Shown in pieces: positions 55,824 through 64,000 of a stretch of 64,000 bases of DNA (positions are counted from its first letter, which is position 1; each line of letters begins with the position of its first letter). Made by a program: the position numbers and the translations under genes. This DNA comes from Tubulanus polymorphus. Taxonomy: Eukaryota > Nemertea > Palaeonemertea > Tubulaniformes > Tubulanidae. Location: positions 7,251,414 to 7,315,413 of the forward strand of contig NC_134034.1 in the NCBI RefSeq assembly GCF_964204645.1, written 5' to 3'. A model generated the notes under the pieces. It worked only from the letters and a program-made list of their open reading frames with translations, was not told the origin of the DNA and searched no databases.

Positions 55824-57072
55824 TTAATACATAACACTATCTAATTGTGAATTTACAATATTTAATTGCGCGTCAGATATAATATAAATGTGCATTTTGA
55901 AATTTAGACTTCCTTTTTTCTTTGTCATGAATAATTGTATTCCATCTTTAGTGTTTTGTAATTTTTTTCCAGAACCATGTAATGAATTATCCTCTGTTGT
56001 TCTAAAATCTAACCATAATGCATATTTATTACCGGTATAATAATCAATTTGATTAATGTTACAATTTTCAGATGATTTCACTTTTTCATTCATAAAATGT
56101 TTTCTAATTTCTGGCCATTGATCAATCATTCTCATTCCTTGACAAAATATTTTGTTTGCTATTCCTTCGATAGTTATTTCTACTTTTGTTATTTCAGGAT
56201 TATAATACTTATCAACTTGTATTGCACCATTAGAATATGTTGCAATGGTAAAAAATATTAATATACCTTTAATAGATCTTCTTGGGAAGTTAATATTCTC
56301 ATTAATTATTTCATCATTTGCATTAATAGTTACAGTTTTAAATTTATCAATATAATCATATAATAATAAAAATCCTTGATTGTATTTAGTTTGAATTATA
56401 CTTGCAATATTTTCATCAGTTACTGTATCATATTCTAAACATATATTCGATAATTTATAACTCATATCTTTAACAACGCTAGATAATACAATTTCATTTA
56501 CAGGAGCAAATGTTATTTCGAATATAACGTCTTCTTGAATTGCGTATTTATATAAAGGTGCATTATTATTTATCAATTCAAAGTCTCATGGAATTTTATA
56601 TTTGCTTCCATAAATCTTTTTTATCAAATTATCTGCGGTACGAGTTACTATTGCGTCATTAGCTCCTGATCTTAATTTATTTTGGTTTTCTGATTGGATG
56701 CCTTGAAATATCATATTATTTCTATTTTCTTTAGTTAACCATAAATCTTTATAATGCATAAATAGATTATAATCATCTAATGAGAAAACTGTTTCTGGAC
56801 CAATCTTTATAGTTAACTTTTTTAATCAAATATCTTCCAACATTATCAACAACATAATTAATATCATGACCTGTTAATTTTATATCAGCTGATAAATAAA
56901 TACTATTTGGAACATAAAAAGTATTTTGTGTTAATCTAGGAATTCTAACATATAAAGTTTCATCGGGATTAATATTAGAAGGGTTATGAGTAATTATATG
57001 ATGTGATCTTTCTGCTTTAATAGCATTAGATATTCTATGATTCTTCGAAGGATTGATATAACTCCCACTCAT
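55824..57072 (-). pseudogene. candidate major capsid protein, frameshift and stop
   Basis: A gene of about 415 codons starting ATG 57072 with the shared promoter motif. Seen: a beta-strand-rich N-part (ETLYVRIPRLTQNTFYVPNS), a long central part, and a C-part with ALWLDFRTTEDNSLHGSGKK. Size, strand content and position next to other structural genes fit a double-jelly-roll capsid protein, but I identify this by context and feel of the fold, not by a certain motif. A frameshift lies near 56820 and a TGA near 56588, so no intact product. Confidence 0.5.
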
Positions 57073-57092
57073 TTATTTAACAAAAGAATTAA

Positions 57093-57727
57093 TTATTTAT
57101 TTTTGATCATGTTTACTAACCCAAAAATAATTGCACTTACAACTGTAATTAAAAATAAAATAATATGTTCAGCAGCAAAGTTAAGAATATTCCCTGCAGA
57201 TTTTAAAACAAACCCAACAATCGATGCAATAACTCCAGGTAAAGCTGCAGCAGATTTTTTAGATAGTTCCCATAAATATTTTGCTAATTTTTTTAAACCA
57301 TCCTTAACTTTATCTTGTGTAGAATTATTATCTGGGGGTTTATCTGGTTTTTTTGGAGTAGGAGTAGATTTTAATGAATTTGATATTGCTAAACCAATTG
57401 TTGTAAATAACATAGTTACAGCTGTTAGAATTGAAAGAATTGTTATTCCTTCTAACTTAAATAATAATCTTATTCTATCTTTCAATGATAGTTTAGAATC
57501 TGATTTTATTATTAAATCTGTAAAATAACTTTTAATTTTTTGATATGATTAAGATCATATGATTTCAATAATATGTCTCTTTCTTCTTTTTGTAAATTTA
57601 TGTTATATTTTAAATCATCTATTTCTTTTTCTAAAGCTAACTTTCTGCTTTCATAATCAGGTTCATCTCTATTTAATTCTAATTGTTCTAATTTTTCATT
57701 TGCAATAGCTAATTCTTTTTCTAACAT
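57093..57727 (-). pseudogene. coiled-coil plus membrane protein, one frameshift
   Basis: The N-terminal 65 residues are a coiled coil (LEKELAIANEKLEQLELNRD). After a shift near 57530 the frame continues with GITILSILTAVTMLFTTIGL (membrane), a Pro/Lys linker, an amphipathic region GLKKLAKYLWELSKKSAA, and a final membrane segment IILFLITVVSAIIFGLV. The amphipathic stretch recalls membrane-active minor capsid proteins. Unrecognised family. Confidence 0.5.
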
Positions 57728-57733
57728 GGTTAT

Positions 57734-58783
57734 TTAAGAAAATCTCATATTAATATTAGCATTTACATCGGCTGATTCTTGTATACCTTTAATTTCTCTA
57801 CGTGTTTGTTCAGGAAATGCTTCTAATTCTTCATCAGTTAATTTAAGTAATCCTTTTTCTAGTAAAGATTGTATTCGATTTATTCCAGTTTCAGTACCGG
57901 GCGTATCTAAAACACTAATCATATCTTCTTCAAATGAATTCATTGTATCCAGTAAGTTATCTAAACGTTTTCCTAATTGTAATTGACTTGAATCATTATC
58001 AATTGGTTGAGTGTCTCTTCTCGATGTTTCTGGTGTTGAAGATCTTAATCTATCTGATCGATCTCCATATTCTTCCATTTCTGGATCAACATCAGTAGGA
58101 TTTAAATTTGGATTTTTAAATGGTAAATATTTGTTAATATCAATTTTAGGAATTGGTTTTTCTTTATTTATTCTATCGATTGCATTCCATATAATTCTGA
58201 GAAATTCTCTACCACCTTTTGAACCTTCAATTGTAGATCTATATCGCATTCCAGGTTCAAAAATATTTTCTTGACCCATTCTAGATAATTGAATTGATAC
58301 ATTTTTGTTATTGAATTCAACATTATAATACCATGCATCATTTTTAAATTCTAAATTATTCATGAAAAATGGGTCATCTTTTAAAATTTGTTCTACAACA
58401 CCTTCTGAACCAATTTCATCTATTTCATCTTTTGGTAATAATACGTTAACAATTGTATATATTACTCTATTTTTCATTAATTTTAATTGATATTTCATAA
58501 GAGGATCAGTTGTATTTACTAATCTTTCCATTAAATCCTTTCTAGATGTTGCGGTTCTAATAACTAACCTTTCGGTAGCTGTCATATATTCTTTAAATTC
58601 TTTACGCGTTTCATAATCATAATCATCACCATCATCATCATAATCGGGTATATTTAAATTATTATTATATCCTGGCTCATAACCATCATTAAAACTTGTT
58701 TCACTAAAATCAGGTTGTTGTTCATCACTTATACCGGGTTCATCTAAAGGATCCAATGGAATATCTTCTCCACCTTCTGCCAT
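57734..58783 (-). CDS. acidic virion-type protein, 349 aa, intact
   Basis: Start has a T-run plus GTAAATG context. Residues 1-60 are Asp/Glu/Pro-rich and disordered; about 60-230 look globular (LVIRTATSRKDLMERLVNTT, GSKGGREFLRIIWNAIDRIN); about 230-349 have low complexity, then helices (RLDNLLDTMNSFEEDMISVL) and an Asn-rich end. I do not recognise it. It is the longest intact frame of the minus-strand block, probably structural. Confidence 0.55.
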   Translation of the reverse strand: MAEGGEDIPLDPLDEPGISDEQQPDFSETSFNDGYEPGYNNNLNIPDYDDDGDDYDYETRKEFKEYMTATERLVIRTATSRKDLMERLVNTTDPLMKYQLKLMKNRVIYTIVNVLLPKDEIDEIGSEGVVEQILKDDPFFMNNLEFKNDAWYYNVEFNNKNVSIQLSRMGQENIFEPGMRYRSTIEGSKGGREFLRIIWNAIDRINKEKPIPKIDINKYLPFKNPNLNPTDVDPEMEEYGDRSDRLRSSTPETSRRDTQPIDNDSSQLQLGKRLDNLLDTMNSFEEDMISVLDTPGTETGINRIQSLLEKGLLKLTDEELEAFPEQTRREIKGIQESADVNANINMRFS

Positions 58784-58838
58784 TTACATAATAAAAAAAT
58801 TAAAATTTAAAATATAATATTCCTATAATATAGTATTT

Positions 58839-60158
58839 TCATGATTTATTATCATCATTTAGTTTAATTATTTCATGTTGAATAATATCAGTTTTTATAT
58901 CTTCTGATGTATCGTAATCTTTTATTTTAGAATCATTATTTAATTTAATATAATTTGTTTTAGTTTCAGTTGATTGAATGTGTTTTTTATTTTTTTCACC
59001 TTCCATTAATTTTGGAGCAGTAATAATCTTTTTATTTATATCATTTAATCCAAATGAATTATTTATTTTTGCAGTCTTGATTAAATTATTATAACCAATT
59101 ATATTTCCCATCTTTAGTACTAAATCATTAGAAATAATTAATAGATTAGGACCAATACAATAATTTAATCTAATATGTGATTTATCTAAATAATTTTGAT
59201 ATCTTACAATGTTTTCTGGAATCGATCTATTTTTATCATTATGAATTGAATCTTCAAATAATACTTTGAATTGTTTCTGCGTATCAAATGATGTATTCAA
59301 ATTTCCAATTATTGGGGATCTTGTTTCAACTTGCGCACCTAAAATACATATCAAATAAGTTCTAATAGATTGATTTATTCTTTGTATACCTGATTTTGTA
59401 AAACCTTCATTATTTTCTAAAATGAAATAAACCCAACCGTTATTGTTTTCTTGTTTTAAATTATCATAAAATTTCGGTAATTTATTGAAATTTAATGTTT
59501 CTAAATCCTTAGTTTCTATTTTACCATAACCTAATTTATTATTATAGATATTATAAAAACTATTAGATGGTATGGGAAGTGCACAATATTCTGCAATCTT
59601 TTTAGGGCAAGGAAGTGATCTTATTGTTCCAATTTTTGTTCTAAAATCAGAATTATTTATATCTATATTAAATTCATTACAAATTTTATAAAACTTTGAT
59701 AAATTAATATTATTATCTAATTCTTTAAAATACCTAGATCCTGGTAAAGCGCACTCTTATTCATTTAATATTATTCTGATTTGAAAGTATGTATGAAATC
59801 TAAATAAACTTTGAATTAATTTATATTTAGAATTATTCAAATGATCATTCCAACTAATTCCACAACCTGTTGTTGCACAATAAACAGCAAAATTTGATTG
59901 GTTCTGCCAATACTTCATATTAGATTTTAATAACCATTGTTTTTCATCTTTCAATTTTTTAAAATCAATTAAATATACATGAAATATATTTTCCATCTTT
60001 GCATTAAAATTATTAGTTTCAGTGACATAAATTTCTAAATTAGTTAATGAATCTAAAACTTCATTTCTATTTGTAATATCTTTATTAAAATCTATTGCTG
60101 GAATATTATATTTAATTGATTTATTATATTGGAAAGCTTTTGGAAAACTATCTACCAT
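58839..60158 (-). pseudogene. conserved viral protein of ~440 codons, one nonsense codon
   Basis: The 60158 and 59354 frames are one frame: the single TAA at 59757-59759 is the only interruption. The N-half carries MKYWQNQSNFAVYCATTGCG and SLFRFHTYFQIRIIL, the middle LPGSRYFKELDNNINLSKFY and GWVYFILENNEGF, and the tail is charged. I recall similar NFAV.CATTGCG proteins in invertebrate Polinton-like elements but cannot name a function. A structural role is plausible from its place. Confidence 0.6.
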
Positions 60159-60178
60159 TTATATAATAAAAAAATTAA
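60159..60178 (-). promoter_or_regulatory. representative T-run/TAAATG promoter-like motif
   Basis: Consensus TTTTTTTnnTAwATAAATG, the ATG being the start codon. Clear copies precede the genes starting at 57072, 58783, 60158, 60616, 61058, 61304 and 61661, with weaker forms at 55791, 57727, 62445 and 62816, and one in B1 at 33490. TAAATG recalls the late initiator of poxviruses. Confidence 0.65.
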
Positions 60179-60616
60179 TAATTTATCAATTCTTTTAATA
60201 ATTTATCTTGTTCTTCAACTGTTATATGGCCATTTAAACTTATTATATAATCTAGTGTATTCTTTAATTTATTAATTTCTTTTATATTAGTTTTAATTTT
60301 TTCTTTATTACTTTTTATATTTAATTTTTAACTTATACCAGTTAAAACACTTAACTAACGAACTTAATCCTAATACGCCAATTGATATAGCTAAAGGTGT
60401 TAATGGACTGAATATTGCTAGAAATGTTATTACAGAACTAATTGTAACCGAACCGCTTATAATAAGATAATATATAATTTTACTTTTTAAATATTTTTTC
60501 TTTTTAACTTTTAAGTCACTTTCAAATTCTAATATTTGTTTTTCTAAATATGTTTTTAATTTAGTTTTATTTATATCATGAGGAATAATATCAATATTAT
60601 CAACTTTATCTTCCAT
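60175..60616 (-). pseudogene. two-TM protein, frameshifted at the end
   Basis: ATG 60616 with promoter motif. Basic helix KQILEFESDLKVKKKKYLKS, then two membrane segments (IIYYLIISGSVTISSVITFL; PLTPLAISIGVLGLSSLV). After residue ~100 the frame stops at 60308; a 1-base shift leads into NTLDYIISLNGHITVEEQDK and the real stop at 60175. The promoter motif of the next gene occupies the 16-base gap after that stop. Confidence 0.55.
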
Positions 60617-60632
60617 TTATTTAGAAAAAAAA

Positions 60633-61058
60633 TTACTGATTAGTAAATTTATATGCTACAAATATAACAATAACAGTTCCGCCTAAAATCCATATTATTT
60701 CATATTTCTGTTGTTCTTTACTTGGGGTATAATAATCTGATAATTTAGGTTTGTATAGATGTAATTTTTCTTTATTTGTTACCGCGTTATATAAACTCAT
60801 TGCATCATCAACTGATTGAAAATCTCTATGCGAAATCTTCTGATCATATAATTCCTTGTTAATATAATCCATATAGTTTTGTCTTTTTTCTCTATATTCT
60901 TCTGCTGCTTTATTGTATTTCTCTAATGCTAAGTTATGTCTTCTTTGTTCTCCTAATGAACTATTTTTATAAATATGCTTAAATAAATAACCACCACCAG
61001 TAAATGCTAAAGCGTTTACAATTGCCGATCCTATAATAGTTATAATTGCAGAAGCCAT
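60633..61058 (-). CDS. two-TM protein with central coiled region, 141 aa
   Basis: N-terminal membrane segment (ITIIGSAIVNALAFTGGGYL), a central charged helix RRHNLALEKYNKAAEEYREK with DAMSLYNAVT downstream, and a C-terminal membrane segment (IIWILGGTVIVIFVAYKF). The central pattern resembles small conserved proteins of invertebrate Polinton-like elements as I remember them. Probably a virion membrane component. Intact. Confidence 0.6.
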   Translation of the reverse strand: MASAIITIIGSAIVNALAFTGGGYLFKHIYKNSSLGEQRRHNLALEKYNKAAEEYREKRQNYMDYINKELYDQKISHRDFQSVDDAMSLYNAVTNKEKLHLYKPKLSDYYTPSKEQQKYEIIWILGGTVIVIFVAYKFTNQ

Positions 61059-61082
61059 TTATTTAGCAAAAAAATTATGCAT

Positions 61083-61304
61083 TTATATGGGAGGAATATA
61101 TTTTTGTTTTTCCAAATAATCAATAGTTAAATTAGATAAAGTAACTGCTAATGTTAACTTTAAAATATCATTTATATCAAATCTATCAACATTAACACTT
61201 CCCATTTTGAATACTTTTTTTAATACCATTGAATAACCAACAGTTCCAACTGATAGTAATGCTCCATTATATAATCCAGTTATTATCCACTTATTATCAC
61301 TCAT
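61083..61304 (-). CDS. small membrane protein, 73 aa
   Basis: One or two membrane segments (WIITGLYNGALLSVGTVGYS) and a conserved-looking VDRFDINDILKLTLAVTLSN ending in KYIPPI. Its ATG at 61304 abuts the TAA stop of the upstream gene (TAAATG), and the T-run motif is encoded by that gene's last codons. Function unknown. Confidence 0.6.
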   Translation of the reverse strand: MSDNKWIITGLYNGALLSVGTVGYSMVLKKVFKMGSVNVDRFDINDILKLTLAVTLSNLTIDYLEKQKYIPPI

Positions 61305-61661
61305 TTATTTATCAAAAAAATTACTATCATCAAAATATTTAGTTATCTTATTTATGATTAATTCAACATTTATTTCATTACTAGTTTCATTTGTATATAT
61401 TTCAATTATTATTTTTTTAATATCATCGATGATAAAATCTTCATCTAAATTATAAAATCTTAAAGATTCTCTAATTAAATTAGTAATCTTTTCTACATTT
61501 AAAGTTTCTTTATCTATTGTTGTTTCATACTCAAATGTTGTTTCATTAGAAAATGTAATATTTTTGATATGTGTAATTACATAATTAATGTTAAATTTCA
61601 TTTCTTTCTCACGTTTAAAATCAAATCCAAAACATATACTCGGTCCAATAGTTATATTCAT
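61305..61661 (-). CDS. unrecognised 118-aa protein
   Basis: Acidic, mixed alpha/beta (FNINYVITHIKNITFSNETT; RFYNLDEDFIIDDIKKIIIE). No motif recognised. It has the full promoter motif upstream at 61662-61680, and its 3' codons double as the motif of the next gene. Confidence 0.55.
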   Translation of the reverse strand: MNITIGPSICFGFDFKREKEMKFNINYVITHIKNITFSNETTFEYETTIDKETLNVEKITNLIRESLRFYNLDEDFIIDDIKKIIIEIYTNETSNEINVELIINKITKYFDDSNFFDK

Positions 61662-61677
61662 TTATATAATGAAAAAA

Positions 61678-62445
61678 TTACTCTTTACATCTTATAACTA
61701 ATTCATAAATTACAGGAAAGTTATTCAAATCAATTAAATAACCATTATGATTTCTTATTTCTAATTTAAAATTATTAAATTGAAGAATGCAAGGTTTAAA
61801 ATCACATTCTCTTAAATTATAATTTATTTGAGTTCCAAATTGTTTAACATTTTTCAGCGGTAAAATATTTAATATACTAGAATTACAAATTGTATCTTTA
61901 GTTGCTTCAAATGTTTTTGTTGGGTCATTTAAATTGCAATAAATATAAAAATGCGTAAAAGGTATTATATTTGTATAAGTTTCGATACTTGAATAATGTC
62001 TATCCGGAAGAATTCCAAACAGTTTAGCTAAAGGTTTTCTTACTAGAAATCTATGTTGTTCATTAGTTAACTTTATTCTTATTTTATTCGAACTATCATT
62101 TTTGATGAATTTAATTTCAAATCGAGCAGCTGAGCCCATTTTTAAACGAGCTCTTTTATTAATTTCTTGCGCTAATGTTTCTAAATTGTATAATCCTGGT
62201 TTTAGATAAAGATGAAACCATTTATTCAAATTTCTAACATAAATTTTAAAAGCTAAATGATCAAGACTTTTATTCGATATATTATGAAAAGAATTACATA
62301 AAGAATTACATAAACTTATATTTACTAATGTTAAATCTACACAATTCTTAAATTCTCTATCTAATTGTACTAGTAAATTATGAGATTTATAATTTGTAAG
62401 CCTTCTTGAATCAACAAATATTCTGTATTCTTTTAATTCCGCCAT
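61678..62445 (-). CDS. candidate penton-like minor capsid protein, 255 aa
   Basis: Strand-rich protein: EYRIFVDSRRLTNYKSHNLL, VDLTLVNISLCNS, LKPGLYNLETLAQEINKRA and a C-terminal LQFNNFKLEIRNHNGYLIDL, then FPVIYELVIR. The ending (hydrophobic strands around G-x-LIDLN-x-FP) is common in Polinton-like proteins taken to be single-jelly-roll pentons. Assignment is by pattern and neighbourhood; intact frame. Confidence 0.5.
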   Translation of the reverse strand: MAELKEYRIFVDSRRLTNYKSHNLLVQLDREFKNCVDLTLVNISLCNSLCNSFHNISNKSLDHLAFKIYVRNLNKWFHLYLKPGLYNLETLAQEINKRARLKMGSAARFEIKFIKNDSSNKIRIKLTNEQHRFLVRKPLAKLFGILPDRHYSSIETYTNIIPFTHFYIYCNLNDPTKTFEATKDTICNSSILNILPLKNVKQFGTQINYNLRECDFKPCILQFNNFKLEIRNHNGYLIDLNNFPVIYELVIRCKE

Positions 62446-62462
62446 TTATTTTACATATTTTC

Positions 62463-62816
62463 TTATTCGAAATCTATTTCATGGTGCCCTTTTTCATTCT
62501 TACCTTTGTATACGAAATAGAAATCTCCAGAACATAATTCTTCTAAATCTTCACTTGATAATCTATGAAATCTATCTGGTAAATATGTTCTAAATTTATA
62601 TGTATTTCCTTTTAATCCTTCATATTCTAAGTGTATAACTAATTTATCTCCATATTTGTTAGTAACTGTATCAATATTTGTAATTAGATATCTCTTATGG
62701 ATTGTTAATTCTGTTAACTTTTTGAATTTATAATCTACAGATTTTACATTTGTGATATCTTTTATTCTATCTAGAAATAATTTGTTGTTCTCACTGTGCG
62801 CTTGTTTACTCTCCAT
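62463..62816 (-). CDS. OB-fold-like ssDNA-binding candidate, 117 aa
   Basis: Pattern KFKKLTELTIHKRYLITNID, KYGDKLVIHLEYEGL, TYKFRTYLPDRFHRLSSEDL, FYFVYKGKNEKGHHEIDFE: a short beta-barrel module seen in many insect and mollusc Polinton proteins. A role in coating single strands during protein-primed replication is inferred from its position beside PolB. Intact; start ATG 62816 with TATTATAAATG. Confidence 0.55.
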   Translation of the reverse strand: MESKQAHSENNKLFLDRIKDITNVKSVDYKFKKLTELTIHKRYLITNIDTVTNKYGDKLVIHLEYEGLKGNTYKFRTYLPDRFHRLSSEDLEELCSGDFYFVYKGKNEKGHHEIDFE

Positions 62817-62845
62817 TTATAATACATATTTTTATTAGAATTTGA

Positions 62846-63796
62846 TTAACACGTTAGAATTCTTTTCATTATCTCGTTCTCTTTTGTTTCTTCTCTTTTA
62901 AATTTTAAGTATTCATCTAAATTACAACCATAAGCAACTGTATGAATTCCATCATCTAAAATATATCTTTTATCATCAAATGGGTTTTGAATTATCTTTT
63001 CAATTTCTTCAATAAACATTTCATGATCTTCAGATCTTAAACATTTCATCTTATGTTTTCTAACTTCTTCATTGAATATACAATTGATGTAATCTTTGAA
63101 ATGAATATTCTTTTCTACTACACTTTTGGTTATTCCTTTTAACTTTTTAGCTTCATGTTCTTTAGTTTTATATGAATACATTTTAGATCTAATACCTATG
63201 AACTCTATCATTTCTTCACCACCTAATTCATCCTTAAACTTCCCTGGAAGTTTTTTATTATCATTGCTAAACAATTCATGATTTTTAGGATAATTACTAA
63301 AATCAAAATGATGTTTTAATGCTTTTAAATCATCAGTTATGTTATCAGTTTTTATCTTTAATATGTAAGAATCTATATCAAAATATAATATTTCTATATG
63401 TTTTTCTCCAAAAAGTGGTTGTAATATATTATAATAGAATTCATACATTAGTAATTTTGATAATTCTAAAACTGAAGCGCCAACATAGATTGGTTTATTA
63501 AATTTCATTGATGTTCTTCTCATTTTAACTGCAGCTAAATTTTCATCAAATATTCTGTTACCAATGAACTTTAGGATATGTTTGTAAATGTCTAATTCTT
63601 TTACCATTACTAACTAACTCAATATCATTTCTATTTCTAATATTTTCACAAGTCTTACCATAGAATGCATTATTCATTAACTTGAAGAAATCTTTCTCAA
63701 AATCAGTTTTAGCTTCAGTTCTCTGTTTGGTGTTAAAATCTATATATTTTTCTAACCACTTAGATTGACTAAATGAAATATATCTATGTACTTTTT
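62846..63796 (-). pseudogene. protein-primed DNA polymerase B, C-terminal part
   Basis: Replicates the linear viral genome from a terminal protein. Upstream frame (63608-63796) has motif B, FFKLMNNAFYGKTCENIRNR, characteristic of Polinton polymerases. After a 1-base shift near 63600 come RRTSMKFNKPIYVGASVLEL, LSKLLMYEFYYN and motif C YFDIDSYILKIK, then HHFDFSNYPKNHELFSN. No intein at motif C here. Palm motif A and the exonuclease domain are absent: unrelated DNA begins at 63797. Confidence 0.85.
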
Positions 63797-64000
63797 AGGC
63801 CAGCCGTAGGCTGAGCCTATTACTATACAAATGGAGCGAATTTAAATGACATGGTTTCCACACAAAAGGCTCTTTTGCTTGCCAAGTGAGGGCATATTCG
63901 AACAAATCACGTATTTAAGCGTAATCCATTCTCGGAATCGTAGCGAGCAGAATTTTGAAATAGGGTCTCATAAAAATGTTTTCTGCATTTTTCACGAAAG
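63797..64000 (+). other. unrelated insertion or flank with hairpin head (copy 4)
   Basis: Composition changes abruptly. It opens with the hairpin AGGCCAGCC gta GGCTGaGCCT, then ATTACTATAC, like the other hairpin-led repeats. It truncates PolB, unless the rest of the gene resumes beyond the window. Confidence 0.5.

Larger units (their letters stand above)
49300..63796. mobile_element. Polinton/adintovirus-like endogenous provirus A
   Basis: Holds the diagnostic gene set: retroviral-type integrase with chromodomain, A32-like packaging ATPase, protein-primed PolB, and candidate double- and single-jelly-roll capsid genes, in two opposed transcription blocks meeting at about 54.7-54.9 kb. AT content is very high and genes are tightly packed. 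The PolB end is cut at 63797 by unrelated DNA. The left limit near 49.3 kb is uncertain; no terminal repeat pair is seen. Confidence 0.85.

Noticed and set aside
57037-57528. Plus-strand ORF of 163 aa
   Set aside because: Antisense shadow of the coiled-coil/membrane gene.
1-64000. tRNA, rRNA or snRNA genes
   Set aside because: No cloverleaf, A/B-box pair or rRNA stretch was recognised by eye; a tRNAscan/Infernal run would be needed to exclude them.

Overview
The window is a stretch of invertebrate animal genome made almost entirely of mobile and endogenous viral DNA. Metazoan origin is supported by a spliced host gene fragment of the YAE1 family (31.09-31.73 kb), spliced Harbinger genes, DIRS elements and Polinton-like viral DNA. 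I cannot name the species.

Layout. 0-4.25 kb: a pogo/Jerky-type DNA transposon with one long intact transposase ORF, sitting inside a Helitron helicase fragment. 4.9-7.6 kb: a Ty3/Gypsy element on the minus strand that has lost most of its RT/RNase H and lies against a LINE ORF1 fragment. 10.6-13.7 kb: a 3.05-kb element with ~425-470-bp inverted repeats and no transposase. 13.9-16.8 kb: a CR1/jockey-like LINE with several frameshifts. 16.8-20.8 kb: a DIRS tyrosine-recombinase retrotransposon (minus strand). 23.1-30.1 kb: a second DIRS, deleted for RT, whose recombinase is split by a 3.39-kb PIF/Harbinger transposon with a CTG target duplication. 31.1-31.7 kb: the host YAE1-like exons.

32.5-64 kb is dominated by very AT-rich Polinton/adintovirus-like DNA. 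Provirus A (about 49.3-63.8 kb) carries a plus-strand group (zinc-finger protein, HNH nuclease, two small membrane proteins, retroviral-type integrase with chromodomain, A32-like packaging ATPase) and a minus-strand group (zinc-finger protein, candidate major capsid protein, coiled-coil/membrane proteins, several unrecognised virion-type proteins, candidate penton-like protein, OB-fold-like protein, and the C-terminal part of a protein-primed DNA polymerase B). Most genes keep an open frame or have one or two lesions, so decay is recent. Minus-strand genes share a T-run followed by TAAATG immediately before the start codon. Older relatives are B1 (32.6-37.4 kb) and B2 (44.0-47.55 kb), themselves broken by a Gypsy element (37.4-43.2 kb), a LINE tail and a 2.1-kb insertion. 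The B2 polymerase remnant holds a LAGLIDADG intein at the catalytic motif C site, the insertion point known from giant-virus polymerases.

The features most worth following are the polymerase intein, the shared promoter-like motif, perfect heat-shock-element repeats in the provirus A control region, a C-terminal module shared by a zinc-finger gene and an HNH gene, and a changed gene order between A and B1. All family calls rest on motif recognition by eye; no database search was run.
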